DNA from: JADJSS01 sp964490845
Lineage (GTDB): Bacteria > Bacteroidota > Bacteroidia > Chitinophagales > JADIYW01
Reading direction: 5' to 3'
DNA length: 64,000 nt
NCBI GenBank assembly: GCA_964490845.1
Contig: CAZBED010000003.1
Span: 62,001 to 126,000, forward strand
The position numbers and the translations under genes are program-made. Each line of letters begins with the position of its first letter. The first letter of the stretch is position 1. This document shows positions 34,297-43,541 of this stretch, in pieces. The notes under the pieces are model-generated. The model was not told the DNA's origin, did not search any database, and saw only the letters and a program-made list of their open reading frames with translations.

Positions 34297-35073
34297 ATGT
34301 ACCATCTAAAACAAGAGTACGAAAAATACACCGGGGAAGATTTTCTTGTGTGGAAGTTGTTGTATCAGCGCCAACGGGTGTTGCTGCAAAATATGGCTTC
34401 CAAAGAATTCATTCGTGGAATGGAGTTGATGCATTTCAATGATGATAAAATCCCGGACTTTAATCACGTCAATGATGTACTGGCAAAAACGACAGGCTGG
34501 AAAATCGAGGTAGTCCCGGGATTAATTCCCGACAAAGATTTTTTCGAACTATTGGCCAGTAAAAGATTTCCATCTTCTACATGGCTGCGTAAACTGGAAA
34601 ACCTCGACTACCTGGAAGAACCGGATATGTTTCATGATTGCTTCGCACACATGCCCTTGCTCACCGAACAGTTTTTTGTTGACTATTTACAGGCGCTATC
34701 TAAGATTGCACTGCGCTATATGGACGATGCGCTGGCAATTGAACTGATTGGCCGCATTTACTGGTTTACGGTAGAATTCGGATTGATAAAAGAAACTGAA
34801 GGCATGCGCATATACGGGGCCGGGATTTTGTCTTCGAGCGGTGAAAGTATATTTTGCCTCGGTGATAAGGCCAACCGCAAGCCGTTTCAGGTAAAAGAGA
34901 TGATGGAAAAACATTATTACAAAGACCATTTCCAGGATCGGTACTATGTCATCAACTCTTATAAAGAACTGTTTGACGCCATTCCTGAAATCGACAGATT
35001 ACTGGAATATGCAGTACAAACAATCCCACATGAAAAAGATATTTATGCAACACCTTTGGACCTGATTCTGTGA
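34297..35073 (+). CDS. phhA: Phenylalanine/aromatic amino acid hydroxylase
   Basis: Pterin-dependent hydroxylase converting phenylalanine to tyrosine. The Fe(II) ligands are in EPDMFHDCFAHMP (two His, about residue 105) and WFTVEFGL (Glu), and the pterin region FPSSTWLRKLENLDYLEEPD precedes them; YGAGILSSSGE closes the fold. Length of 259 from ATG 34297 is that of the bacterial monomeric enzyme. A TTG at 34255 is also in frame but begins within 7 bp of the fahA stop and would add a poor N-terminus. Confidence 0.88.
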   Translation: MYHLKQEYEKYTGEDFLVWKLLYQRQRVLLQNMASKEFIRGMELMHFNDDKIPDFNHVNDVLAKTTGWKIEVVPGLIPDKDFFELLASKRFPSSTWLRKLENLDYLEEPDMFHDCFAHMPLLTEQFFVDYLQALSKIALRYMDDALAIELIGRIYWFTVEFGLIKETEGMRIYGAGILSSSGESIFCLGDKANRKPFQVKEMMEKHYYKDHFQDRYYVINSYKELFDAIPEIDRLLEYAVQTIPHEKDIYATPLDLIL

Positions 35074-35081
35074 ATAGAATA

Positions 35082-35108
35082 AGATTTCTCACTTCGTTAT
35101 AAATGACA
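35082..35108. repeat. REP-like repeat copy 2, inverted and decayed
   Basis: AGATTTCTCaCTTCG... followed by AATGACA is the reverse complement form of the repeat at 31284-31310, with about five mismatches. Its last base is the A of the ATG of the small downstream ORF. Confidence 0.5.
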
Positions 35109-35266
35109 TGAAAAAACAAACACTCAAACTTATAAAGTCCAGCATACGCAAGAAACAAATTAAAGACGGATTCTTTGACGGAAGGTTTGCTACCAAAACC
35201 ATACCGGATAAAAAGAAAGTGCAAAATAAAAATCAATGCCGTTTAAGAATAATCTTGACTGATTAA
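35108..35266 (+). CDS. Small basic ORF, 52 residues
   Basis: ATG 35108 to TAA 35266 encodes a Lys-rich product of 52 residues: MKKQTLKLIKSSIRKKQIKD, then FFDGRFATKTIPDKKK and so on. It has no membrane helix and no family I recognise. It lies between phhA and the flavin-reductase-like gene, same strand. The coding sense is not certain, because the start overlaps a REP-like repeat, but the codon use is compatible with a real gene. Confidence 0.35.
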   Translation: MKKQTLKLIKSSIRKKQIKDGFFDGRFATKTIPDKKKVQNKNQCRLRIILTD

Positions 35267-35299
35267 AATTTATAACTACTGACTACTCAATACTATTTA

Positions 35300-36163
35300 A
35301 TGAAAACAATCATACCCAAAGAAACAGGATTAAAAGAAATATCCAACTTCTTCACTTCTGCTATCATACCCAGGCCAATAGCATTTGTGAGCACTATTAA
35401 TGAAAACGGCGTACCGAATTTAAGCCCTTTCTCTTTCTTCAATGTATTCAGCTCGGATCCTCCGATTCTTGTATTCTCGCCGGCAAAGAGCGCCCTGACC
35501 GGCAAACAGAAGGATACCTATTACAATGTGAAGGCCGTGCCGGAATGCGTCATTCACATTGCCAATTATGCTATGGTGGAACAGCTTTCCGTCACGAGCG
35601 GTGCTTACCCACAAGGCGTAAATGAATTCATAAAGGGCGGTTTTACGGAAGAAAAATCCTTGCTGGTAAAACCACCACGCATCAAAGAAGCACCGATTGC
35701 CTTTGAATGCCGCGTGAATCAGATAATTACGCTGGGTGATAAAGGTGGCTCCGGGAATCTGGTGATTTGTGAAATTGAGGCGATACATGTGGATGATGAT
35801 TTACTGGATGAAAAAGGAAATGTGATTGCGGAAAAATTAGACCCTATTGCACGTCTGGGCTACAACAATTATGTGCGCTTTACTAAAGAAGATATTTTTG
35901 AAACTCCCAAACCGCTGAAAGCTTATGGCGCAGGCGTAGATGCCATTCCACAATGGATAAAAGACGAGCGGGTTTTAGATGGCAATGAACTGGGCAAACT
36001 TGCCAGCATTGCAGAGATTCCCAACAAAGAAGACATTCAACAAGATTCTGAATTAGTACATTTAATTTCTGATTACAAAGATCAGAGCATTTATGAAATA
36101 AAACGTTTGTTGAGCGAAAATAAGATTAAGGAAGCGTGGTGGATCTTATTGAATTTAGAATAG
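35300..36163 (+). CDS. Flavin reductase-like domain protein
   Basis: An FMN-binding split-barrel protein: TSAIIPRPIAFVSTINENGVPNLSPFSFFNVFSSDPP is the flavin-reductase-family N-terminal signature, with FSPAKSALTGKQKDTYYNV and the GxV..IEAIHVDDDLL end. The C-terminal 60 residues (after about 225) are extra helical sequence not typical of small flavin reductases. It follows the tyrosine genes on the same strand and may support flavin turnover, but the link is inference. Confidence 0.75.
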   Translation: MKTIIPKETGLKEISNFFTSAIIPRPIAFVSTINENGVPNLSPFSFFNVFSSDPPILVFSPAKSALTGKQKDTYYNVKAVPECVIHIANYAMVEQLSVTSGAYPQGVNEFIKGGFTEEKSLLVKPPRIKEAPIAFECRVNQIITLGDKGGSGNLVICEIEAIHVDDDLLDEKGNVIAEKLDPIARLGYNNYVRFTKEDIFETPKPLKAYGAGVDAIPQWIKDERVLDGNELGKLASIAEIPNKEDIQQDSELVHLISDYKDQSIYEIKRLLSENKIKEAWWILLNLE

Positions 36164-36167
36164 ATTA

Positions 36168-36545
36168 TTATTTTACAATTTTCATCTGCCATGCGCCGAA
36201 GCCCACGCACCAGATATTGATAAACGCATTCATGATGCCATCGGCAACACCAACGCTGTACATGCCGTTCATGATATTGAAACTAAAATCGCACAAGCCC
36301 AGAAAAATCATCGCCCCGGCGGCAATAAGCGTATAGTTTTTCCAGCTGTTATTTTTTCTGTTAAAATAGGCCAACACTAAGACAATACATAAAAATGAAT
36401 CCGGTAACGGAAAACTATGCTCAAACTTTGAATAATAAACAGGATAGTCCGGATTCTCAAAACCAATCGTAAAAAAAGCCGTCCAGAAGGCAATTAAACC
36501 GATAGCCGTGAGCAGTTGCAATGTGTATGTTATTGTATGTTTCAT
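36168..36545 (-). CDS. Unknown small membrane protein
   Basis: About 125 residues with four hydrophobic segments and short loops: MKHTITYTLQLLTAIGLIAFW at the start, FLCIVLVLAYF, TLIAAGAMIFLGLC, and IWCVGFGAWQM at the end. I do not recognise a family. ATG 36545 is chosen over the codon at 36554. It is downstream of the SDR gene by 25 bp on the same strand, so may be part of the same lipid-related operon. Confidence 0.6.
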   Translation of the reverse strand: MKHTITYTLQLLTAIGLIAFWTAFFTIGFENPDYPVYYSKFEHSFPLPDSFLCIVLVLAYFNRKNNSWKNYTLIAAGAMIFLGLCDFSFNIMNGMYSVGVADGIMNAFINIWCVGFGAWQMKIVK

Positions 36546-36570
36546 ATTTATCACAAAGAAACCAGGTGCG

Positions 36571-37389
36571 TTAAGATCTTTGCTGTACTTTTTGAATGCT
36601 GTTGCTCATAATCCAGTCAATCAGCCACGGGAAAAAACGTTTGATGATACGGGTCATCTTGCCGTCAAATCCGGGAATAATCAGGAATGATTTTTTCTGC
36701 ATCTCTTTAAGAACGGTTGTCGCAACAAACTCCGGTTTCAGCAAGGTCGCTTTACCGCCGATAGCTTTTGTTTCTTCCGGTTTGTTTTTATTCTCTGCCT
36801 CAAAGCCCGGCGTATCAGTGTCCGGCGGACAAAGAACCTGTACCTTAATATTGTACCGTTTCAGTTCGCTGCGCAATGCCTCGGAAAAACCGATGATTCC
36901 AAATTTCGTCATGCAATAGTCCGCATAACCAAATACTCCTAAAAATCCGGCTATAGAAGAAGTATTGACGATTTGTCCACCCCTTTCCTTCATATACGGA
37001 ACCATCGTGTACACGGAATTCCAGGTAGAGTATAAATTTGTTTTGATGGTTTTGTCAAAAATATCAAATGTGATATTTTCAAAATAATCCGGTTGGGCAA
37101 TGCCGACACAATTCACTAAAATATCCGGCACTCTGTTTTCCCGGATGGCTTTTTCAAAAACAGCCTTAGTATCCTCAGGATTTGACATATCCACGGAATA
37201 AAAACAAATTGACTGCGCAGGGCTTACTGCTTCTTTTTTTATTTCATTAATGGCAGGTTCTAATTTAGAAACCGTTCTAGCAAAGACAACGACATGGCTC
37301 CCTTCTTTGGCGAATGCTTTTGCGATTGCCAGTCCGATACCGGTTGACCCGCCGGTGACAAATGCCGTTTTATCCTGATAGAATCCCAT
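36571..37389 (-). CDS. Short-chain dehydrogenase, ketosphinganine-reductase-like
   Basis: Classical SDR with TGGSTGIG (cofactor loop), NCVGIA, SSIAGFLGVFGYADYCMTKFG (Ser-Tyr-x3-Lys catalytic set). The segment PPDTDTPGFEAENKNKPEET after the catalytic lysine closely matches that of 3-ketodihydrosphingosine reductase (KDSR) as I remember it, and Bacteroidota make sphingolipids. The C-terminal hydrophobic region (RFFPWLIDWIMSN) fits membrane attachment. The gene follows an extended-SDR gene with a gap of 7 bp, so they are one operon. KDSR function is well supported by motif but not proven. Confidence 0.75.
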   Translation of the reverse strand: MGFYQDKTAFVTGGSTGIGLAIAKAFAKEGSHVVVFARTVSKLEPAINEIKKEAVSPAQSICFYSVDMSNPEDTKAVFEKAIRENRVPDILVNCVGIAQPDYFENITFDIFDKTIKTNLYSTWNSVYTMVPYMKERGGQIVNTSSIAGFLGVFGYADYCMTKFGIIGFSEALRSELKRYNIKVQVLCPPDTDTPGFEAENKNKPEETKAIGGKATLLKPEFVATTVLKEMQKKSFLIIPGFDGKMTRIIKRFFPWLIDWIMSNSIQKVQQRS

Positions 37390-37396
37390 GTTTTAT

Positions 37397-38410
37397 TTAT
37401 TTCTGTTTTAGTGCAGCGAAGTTCTGCTGTTTCAGCCATACCATAGTTCTTCTGAAACCCTCCCGGTAGGATATTTTAGGCTCCCAGCCTAATTCCTTTT
37501 CCGCCTTGGCAATGGAAAATTTCAATCTCGATCCTAAGTTTTTTACGGTATAGGTGGTCAGTAATGGCCTGTCTTTTTTATTGAATAATTTGCCAAAGAA
37601 TTCCATCAGGATGGCCACAAAATAAGCGAGTCCGTAAGGAATATGCATTGTCACCTCTTTCCCTCCAATCTCTCTGGCGATACTATTGGTAAATTCTTCC
37701 AGTGTAGTGCTTTCCCCGTCGTGAACCAGATATCCGTTACCAATCGCACGTTCATCTTCCGATATCAGCATCAGCAAATCCACGAGGTTCTCCACATAGG
37801 TCGGCCACACGATTGCATTCTTGCGCATGAACACCATTTCTTTCTTCAGGATGGCATCCGCCAGATGCGGAACAAACGTCTTATCTCCCGGACCGAATAT
37901 CCAGCAGGGATATACCATCGTGACCGGCAAACCTTTTTCCTTATAATATTTCCAGGCAACTTCCTCAGCTGCAAGTTTGGTATCTGGATAAGGTTCATTC
38001 CAGGGTGTTAAAGGAAATGTTTCATCCATCACTTCGGATTCATCCAGTCCGAATACATCGTTGGTGCTTATTTTTACCAGACGGGAAACTTTGGCTTCCA
38101 CACTGGCTTTGCAAACGTTATCTGTTCCGGCAATCATCACCTGTTCAAATATTTCCCGCTTACCCCAATCTGACACAAATGCCGCGCAGTGAAATACCAC
38201 ATCTATCTCATCCGTAATGGCCCTTCGAATGTCCTCATAATTACGGATATCCCCAAAGACCACTTCCACTTTTTTATTTTCCAGCTGCGTTAATGCGGGG
38301 TCATTCGGCAATACCAGTGCACGAACCACATTTCCGGCATCCAGATTGGCGTTTACAAGATGCGTTCCGACAAACCCGGTAGCGCCGGTAATAAGTACTT
38401 TCTTGGACAT
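37397..38410 (-). CDS. NAD-dependent epimerase/3-beta-HSD-like reductase
   Basis: Extended SDR with N-terminal GATGFVGTHLV (NAD(P) loop), catalytic STNDVFG and EPYPDTKLAAEE (Y-x3-K). Family members act on sugar nucleotides, dihydroflavonols, sterols or lipid head groups. The hydrophobic C-terminal part (LAYFVAILMEFFG) suggests lipid contact. Its operon partner is a KDSR-like SDR, so a role in lipid modification is inferred. Length of 337 is normal. Confidence 0.72.
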   Translation of the reverse strand: MSKKVLITGATGFVGTHLVNANLDAGNVVRALVLPNDPALTQLENKKVEVVFGDIRNYEDIRRAITDEIDVVFHCAAFVSDWGKREIFEQVMIAGTDNVCKASVEAKVSRLVKISTNDVFGLDESEVMDETFPLTPWNEPYPDTKLAAEEVAWKYYKEKGLPVTMVYPCWIFGPGDKTFVPHLADAILKKEMVFMRKNAIVWPTYVENLVDLLMLISEDERAIGNGYLVHDGESTTLEEFTNSIAREIGGKEVTMHIPYGLAYFVAILMEFFGKLFNKKDRPLLTTYTVKNLGSRLKFSIAKAEKELGWEPKISYREGFRRTMVWLKQQNFAALKQK

Positions 38411-38484
38411 ACACTAAAATTAGTTTAATTTTAGTTTTTAAAGAAGAAAACCGCCATTTTTGATATTCATATTATCCGACACCT

Positions 38485-40113
38485 ATGCAGCCTATATCAT
38501 CTATTGCTAAAAAGACAGAAATACATCCCGCACAACTTGTTCCTTATGGAAATTACATGGCCAAGATAGCGCTGGACGGGTTCAACAATGAAAAACTAAA
38601 AACCTCCAGGCTTATACTGGTTACTTCTATTACACCGACGAAAGCAGGAAATGGAAAAACGACCACCTCTATCGGATTAGCAGACGGATTAAACCGCATC
38701 GGTAAAAAAGCGATACTCGCCTTACGCGAACCTTCTTTAGGGCCATGCTTCGGCATGAAAGGCGGCGCCACCGGAGCGGGGAAATCACAGGTGCTGCCGT
38801 CAAACAATATCAACCTTCATTTCACCGGTGATTTTCACGCATTGAGTATTGCTAACAATATGCTTGCCGCGTTAATTGATAACTATAATTTCAAAGTGCA
38901 GGGAACACCGCACGAGCTGAAAGAGTTATACTGGAAGAGAGCGATGGATGTAAACGACCGTTCTCTCCGCTATATCATAACAGGGCTTCATGGTGGAAAG
39001 AACGGGCTCCCGGCCGAAACGGGATTTGATATCACCCCTGCATCCGAGCTGATGGCGGCGCTCTGCCTTTCTGAAAACCTTGCAGAACTCCGACAAAAAA
39101 TAGACTCTATTTTGGTTGGTTACACGGCTGACAATGTACCTCTTCATGTAAAAGATTTAAATTTCGGCGGTGCCATCACCGCGTTGCTGAAAGATGCCAT
39201 AGCCCCTAACTTAGTGCAAACGCTGGAAGGAAATCCCGCCATCATTCATGGCGGCCCGTTTGCTAACATTGCACACGGATGTAATTCCATTATAGCGACG
39301 AAAACAGCGATGCACTATGGTGACTTTGTATTGACGGAAGCCGGATTCGGCAGCGACCTGGGTGCTGAAAAATTTTTCAATATCAAATGCAGAAAGGCAG
39401 GAATTGTCCCGGCGTTGAGTGTACTGGTCGTCACCACACAGTCGCTGAAATTACATGGAGAAGTACCCTATGGCAAAATAAAAGAACCAGATGCCGAAGG
39501 CCTTCTGAAAGGAATGCGAAATGCAGAACGCCATATTCAGATTTTACAGTCATTCGGACAAAAGGTATTGGTAGTCCTTAACCAATTTAATTTTGACACG
39601 GCTGAAGAAATTGAACTGATCAGAAATACCTGTAAAGAAAGGCATGTAGAATTTGCGGTGAACAATGCTTATCAGGAAGGCGGAGCAGGCGCGGTGGAGG
39701 CAGCGGAGAGAATTGTCGAATTAACCGGTACTCCGGTGAGTACGATTGCTTTCACCTATAATTTAGAAGACACTACCGAAGAAAAAATCAATAAGATAGT
39801 CCGCAGGATTTACAACGGAAATGCCGTTCATTTTGAGAAGAAGGCAAAAAGCCAGTTAAAACGAATTCAGCGACTCGGGTTTGACCAGTTACCGGTCTGC
39901 ATTGCCAAAACACAATATTCTTTCTCAGATGATGCTGAGAACAACAACGCTTATGGCAATTTCGATATTACGGTAGACGAACTGATAGTGAATGCCGGAG
40001 CCGGTTTTATTGTTGCCGTATGCGGAGAGATGATGCGTATGCCGGGTCTTCCCGAAGAACCGAATGCCCTGAATATTGATGTGGTGGATGGGGAAATTGT
40101 CGGCCTGGTGTAA
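38485..40113 (+). CDS. fhs: Formate-tetrahydrofolate ligase
   Basis: ATP-dependent formation of 10-formyl-THF from formate. TPTKAGNGKTTTSIGL is the P-loop, with EPSLGPCFGMKGGATGAG and the FAIDNIN-type NIHFTGDFHAL segment present, plus the GAGFI and PGLPEEPNALNIDVVDGEIVGL end. Length of 542 is normal for the bacterial enzyme. It faces typA convergently with a shared hairpin between them. Confidence 0.95.
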   Translation: MQPISSIAKKTEIHPAQLVPYGNYMAKIALDGFNNEKLKTSRLILVTSITPTKAGNGKTTTSIGLADGLNRIGKKAILALREPSLGPCFGMKGGATGAGKSQVLPSNNINLHFTGDFHALSIANNMLAALIDNYNFKVQGTPHELKELYWKRAMDVNDRSLRYIITGLHGGKNGLPAETGFDITPASELMAALCLSENLAELRQKIDSILVGYTADNVPLHVKDLNFGGAITALLKDAIAPNLVQTLEGNPAIIHGGPFANIAHGCNSIIATKTAMHYGDFVLTEAGFGSDLGAEKFFNIKCRKAGIVPALSVLVVTTQSLKLHGEVPYGKIKEPDAEGLLKGMRNAERHIQILQSFGQKVLVVLNQFNFDTAEEIELIRNTCKERHVEFAVNNAYQEGGAGAVEAAERIVELTGTPVSTIAFTYNLEDTTEEKINKIVRRIYNGNAVHFEKKAKSQLKRIQRLGFDQLPVCIAKTQYSFSDDAENNNAYGNFDITVDELIVNAGAGFIVAVCGEMMRMPGLPEEPNALNIDVVDGEIVGLV

Positions 40114-40120
40114 TCAAAAA

Positions 40121-40150
40121 AAGCCGCCATCGCAAATGCGATGGCGGCTT
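40121..40150 (-). terminator. Strong hairpin between fhs and typA
   Basis: 13-bp perfect inverted repeat AAGCCGCCATCGC / GCGATGGCGGCTT with a 4-nt loop, flanked on the left by AAAAAA (a T-run on the minus strand). It terminates typA well and could act on fhs too. Confidence 0.8.
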
Positions 40151-40171
40151 CAGTGATTTATATTTCCAGCA

Positions 40172-41968
40172 TTATTTTCCTTTGCGCTTACGTTCGTTTT
40201 CATCTAAGTAAATCTTCCGCAGACGAATAGATTTCGGTGTCACTTCCACGTATTCATCACCCTGAATATATTCTAAGGCTTCCTCTAAGGAGAATTTAGT
40301 AACAGGAATTAACCTGGCTTTGTCATCAGTTCCGGATGCCCGTACATTCGTCAGCTGTTTTTTAATAGTAACATTCACCACCAAATCATCCTGACGGGAG
40401 TTTTCGCCAATCACCATACCGGTATAAATTTCATCTCCTGATTCTACAAAGAATCTGCCTCTGTCCTGCAATTTATCTAAGGAGTAGGCAATGGCTTCAC
40501 CGGTCTCTTTCGAAATCATAGAGCCGTTGATACGTCCCTGTATTTCTCCTTTATGTCTGTCATATTTTATAAAACGATGCGCCATAACCGCCTGTCCGGA
40601 AGTAGCAGTAATCATCTCCGTTCTCAAACCAATTAATCCACGGGAAGGAATCTCAAACTCCATGATGGAGCGGTTGCCCTTCAGAATCATGTTTTTCATA
40701 TCCCCCTTACGTTTGGTAATCATCTCAATGGCAGTTCCTGCCTTTTCTTCCGGTAAGTCGATGGTTAATTCTTCAATGGGTTCACATTTGTGTCCGTCTA
40801 TTTCTTTGAAAATAACCTGTGGCTGGCCAACCTGTAGCTCATACCCTTCACGACGCATTGTTTCTATCAGAACAGACAAGTGTAATACTCCACGGCCAAA
40901 TACCAAAAATGAATCGGCTGTTTCACCCTGTTGGACACGAAGCGCCAGATTTTTTTCTAACTCTTTGTTCAACCGGTCTTTAATATGTCGTGATGTTACG
41001 AACTTTCCTTCCTTTCCGAAAAACGGTGAATCATTAATGGTAAACAACATGCTCATAGTTGGCTCGTCAATAGAGATAGCTGTCATAGCCTCCGGATTTT
41101 CCGCATCTGATACTGTATCGCCGATTTCAAATCCATCAATACCTACTATCGCACAGATTTCGCCGGCAGGTACTTCATCTACCTTTATTTTTGCCATACC
41201 TTCAAACAACATCAGGTCTTTGATACGTGATTTGGTGATAGATCCATCTCTCTTTATCAAAGCAACAGGCATATTTGTTTTCAGTGTACCACGAAATACG
41301 CGGCCAACGGCAATACGTCCCACAAAGGAAGAATAGTCCAACGAGGTGATTTGCATTTGTGCAGTACCTTCCGCAATTTTTGGAGCCGGTATATGTTCAA
41401 TGATACAGTCCAGCAAATCGACCACATTTGTTTTTGGCTGTTTATAGTCTGTACTCATCCATCCGTTTTTGGCAGAACCGTAAATGGTAGGAAAATCCAA
41501 TTGTTCTTCTGTTGCGTCCAGCTGAAACATCAAATCAAACACCTTTTCATGCACTTCATCCGGTGTACAGTTTTCTTTATCCACCTTATTGATTACAACA
41601 ATTGGTTTCAGTCCCAACTGTAACGCTTTTTGTAATACGAAACGGGTTTGCGGCATCGGCCCTTCAAAAGCATCCACCAGCAACAGAACACCATCCGACA
41701 TCTTTAATACACGTTCTACCTCTCCGCCGAAATCTGCGTGTCCCGGAGTATCTATAATATTAATCTTATAATCTTTATATTTTACAGCGGCGTTTTTGGC
41801 GGTAATGGTAATGCCACGCTCTCGTTCCAATTCATTATTATCCATAATTAAAACGCCCGTGTTCTCATGTTCGGAGAATGTTTTGCATTCCCACAGGATC
41901 TTATCTACCAGCGTGGTTTTACCGTGGTCAACGTGCGCAATAATGGCAATATTTCTGATTTTCTGCAT
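40172..41968 (-). CDS. typA: GTP-binding protein TypA/BipA
   Basis: Ribosome-associated translational GTPase. IIAHVDHGKTTLVDKIL (G1), RERGITITAKNA (G2), DTPGHADFGGEVERVL (G3) and VVINKVDKE (G4) are present, followed by EF-G-like domains and the BipA-specific C-terminal domain. Length of 598 is typical. A hairpin-forming leader lies upstream, between the start and a TACCTTTG box about 90 bp away. Confidence 0.96.
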   Translation of the reverse strand: MQKIRNIAIIAHVDHGKTTLVDKILWECKTFSEHENTGVLIMDNNELERERGITITAKNAAVKYKDYKINIIDTPGHADFGGEVERVLKMSDGVLLLVDAFEGPMPQTRFVLQKALQLGLKPIVVINKVDKENCTPDEVHEKVFDLMFQLDATEEQLDFPTIYGSAKNGWMSTDYKQPKTNVVDLLDCIIEHIPAPKIAEGTAQMQITSLDYSSFVGRIAVGRVFRGTLKTNMPVALIKRDGSITKSRIKDLMLFEGMAKIKVDEVPAGEICAIVGIDGFEIGDTVSDAENPEAMTAISIDEPTMSMLFTINDSPFFGKEGKFVTSRHIKDRLNKELEKNLALRVQQGETADSFLVFGRGVLHLSVLIETMRREGYELQVGQPQVIFKEIDGHKCEPIEELTIDLPEEKAGTAIEMITKRKGDMKNMILKGNRSIMEFEIPSRGLIGLRTEMITATSGQAVMAHRFIKYDRHKGEIQGRINGSMISKETGEAIAYSLDKLQDRGRFFVESGDEIYTGMVIGENSRQDDLVVNVTIKKQLTNVRASGTDDKARLIPVTKFSLEEALEYIQGDEYVEVTPKSIRLRKIYLDENERKRKGK

Positions 41969-41985
41969 GGTGGTTATTGTTATTC

Positions 41986-42040
41986 GTTATTGGTTATCAG
42001 GAGAATTGTTGAATTTACTTTTTATCTAACAACCAATAAC
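41986..42040 (-). promoter_or_regulatory. Inverted repeat in the typA leader
   Basis: GTTATTGGTT (41986-41995) and AACCAATAAC (42031-42040) are perfect inverses with a 35-nt loop, between the -7 box and the typA start. A leader hairpin of this sort may affect translation start or mRNA stability; no riboswitch class is recognised. Confidence 0.4.
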
Positions 42041-42058
42041 TTATTTCTAAATTGGGTG

Positions 42059-42066
42059 CAAAGGTA
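42059..42066 (-). promoter_or_regulatory. -7 promoter box TACCTTTG of typA
   Basis: On the minus strand TACCTTTG matches TAnnTTTG, about 90 bp before the typA ATG. In contrast with other genes here the leader is long and contains an inverted repeat. Confidence 0.5.
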
Positions 42067-42150
42067 CGTGATTATAAACGCTTTTGCTAATATTACACCT
42101 ATTGACAATAATTTTTTGACTTTTAATTTCAGAGTTTTAACTTTATAGTA

Positions 42151-43473
42151 ATGTGCGATACCTTTGTTCATATACCATTCCAAAAGTCAGGCTCTGTCAT
42201 TTTTGGAAAAAACAGCGACAGGGAACCCAATGAAGCACAACAGATTGTACGATATCCAAGAACATACCGCGAAAAGCCCACGTTGAAAACCACATTCATA
42301 GAAGTAGAATTCCCCGTCGAATCGTATGAGGTAATCTTATGTAAACCTTTTCAGATGTGGGGAGCGGAAATGGGGTTGAATGAATTTGGCGTCGTTATCG
42401 GAAACGAGGCAGTGTTCACCAAAATTCCGTTTAATAAGAAAAGAGCCGGATTAACCGGTATGGATTTACTGCGGCTGAGCCTGGAAATATCCAGAACTGC
42501 AAAAGAAGCGCTGGATGTTATTATCCAGTATCTGGAGCAATACGGACAAGATGCCTGTGGCGGATATACCGATAAAAATTTCTATTACCACAATAGTTTT
42601 ATCATTGCCGACAAACGGGAGGGTTATGTGCTGGAAACGGCTGGCAAACATTGGGTGTATGAAAAAATAAATGGTTATCGCGCCATTTCCAACGGGTTAA
42701 GTATTGAAGAAAAATACGATGACATCAGCAAAGAGGCGATTGCCTTTGCTCTAAAAAAAGGATGGGCAAACAAAAAGGAGGCTTTCAACTTTAAGAAAGC
42801 CTATAGCCAATGGCTGATGCCAAAGCTGGCAGCCTGTGAATACCGGAGAAATAACAGCCAACAGCAGGGAAACCGTTTGACAGCATTTTCCGTACAGTAT
42901 GCTTTTGAGATCCTGAGAAGCCATCATACCCATCCGTTTAACCCGAATAATGGCAGCACTAAATCAATATGTATGCACGCCAACGGCTTGCTTTGTCCGC
43001 ATCAAAGCGTAGGCTCTATGGTGGTAGAATTGCGGCAAGAGGGCCCGGCAACGATATGGCTTACAGGGACATCAGCACCCTGTTTGAGTTTCTTTAAACC
43101 CTTTTATGTTGGAACTGATACGTTGAATATAACAAATTTTATTGCTCCCGGCTCTGCCTATGATAATTCGTATTGGTGGCAATGGGAGCAATTGCATCGC
43201 TCCGTTTTAAAAAATTATCCTGCTTACATTGAATTCATAAAATTTAAGCAACAGGAACTTGAAGACACCTGGATAAGACAAGATAAGATACTGACTGAAG
43301 AAAACTGGAATTTAATTAATGCCCGGCATGTTTCACTAAAAGCATTAAAAGATAGTATGGAGTTCCGGAACAAGATGCTGTCCGGTTCCACTAAAACCTC
43401 CACAACAACATCAAAAGTTTTGTATAACAGATTCTGGAATAGACTTAACAAGCAGGCTGGAATAATAATATAG
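42151..43473 (+). CDS. Secernin/C69-family peptidase-like protein
   Basis: The N-terminus is MCDTFVHIPFQKSGSVIFGKNSDREPNEAQ: the second residue Cys is the Ntn-hydrolase nucleophile, and GKNSDREPNE is the C69/secernin signature. Later blocks EMGLNEFGVVIGNEAVFTK and SFIIADKREGYVLETAGKHWVYEK agree with this. Length of 440 matches secernins. It probably acts as a dipeptidase or has a role without known substrate; cytosolic, since no signal peptide is present. Confidence 0.85.
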   Translation: MCDTFVHIPFQKSGSVIFGKNSDREPNEAQQIVRYPRTYREKPTLKTTFIEVEFPVESYEVILCKPFQMWGAEMGLNEFGVVIGNEAVFTKIPFNKKRAGLTGMDLLRLSLEISRTAKEALDVIIQYLEQYGQDACGGYTDKNFYYHNSFIIADKREGYVLETAGKHWVYEKINGYRAISNGLSIEEKYDDISKEAIAFALKKGWANKKEAFNFKKAYSQWLMPKLAACEYRRNNSQQQGNRLTAFSVQYAFEILRSHHTHPFNPNNGSTKSICMHANGLLCPHQSVGSMVVELRQEGPATIWLTGTSAPCLSFFKPFYVGTDTLNITNFIAPGSAYDNSYWWQWEQLHRSVLKNYPAYIEFIKFKQQELEDTWIRQDKILTEENWNLINARHVSLKALKDSMEFRNKMLSGSTKTSTTTSKVLYNRFWNRLNKQAGIII

Positions 43474-43541
43474 ATTTTAGTGTAATATCCTGTTCACAGA
43501 TATTGGTATAAACTAAAATCAAATTGTAATTTTATGAAACA

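Noticed and set aside
40491..41336. 281-codon plus-strand frame opposite typA
   Set aside because: Long, but composition follows the complementary strand of a strongly biased GTPase gene; no known motif.
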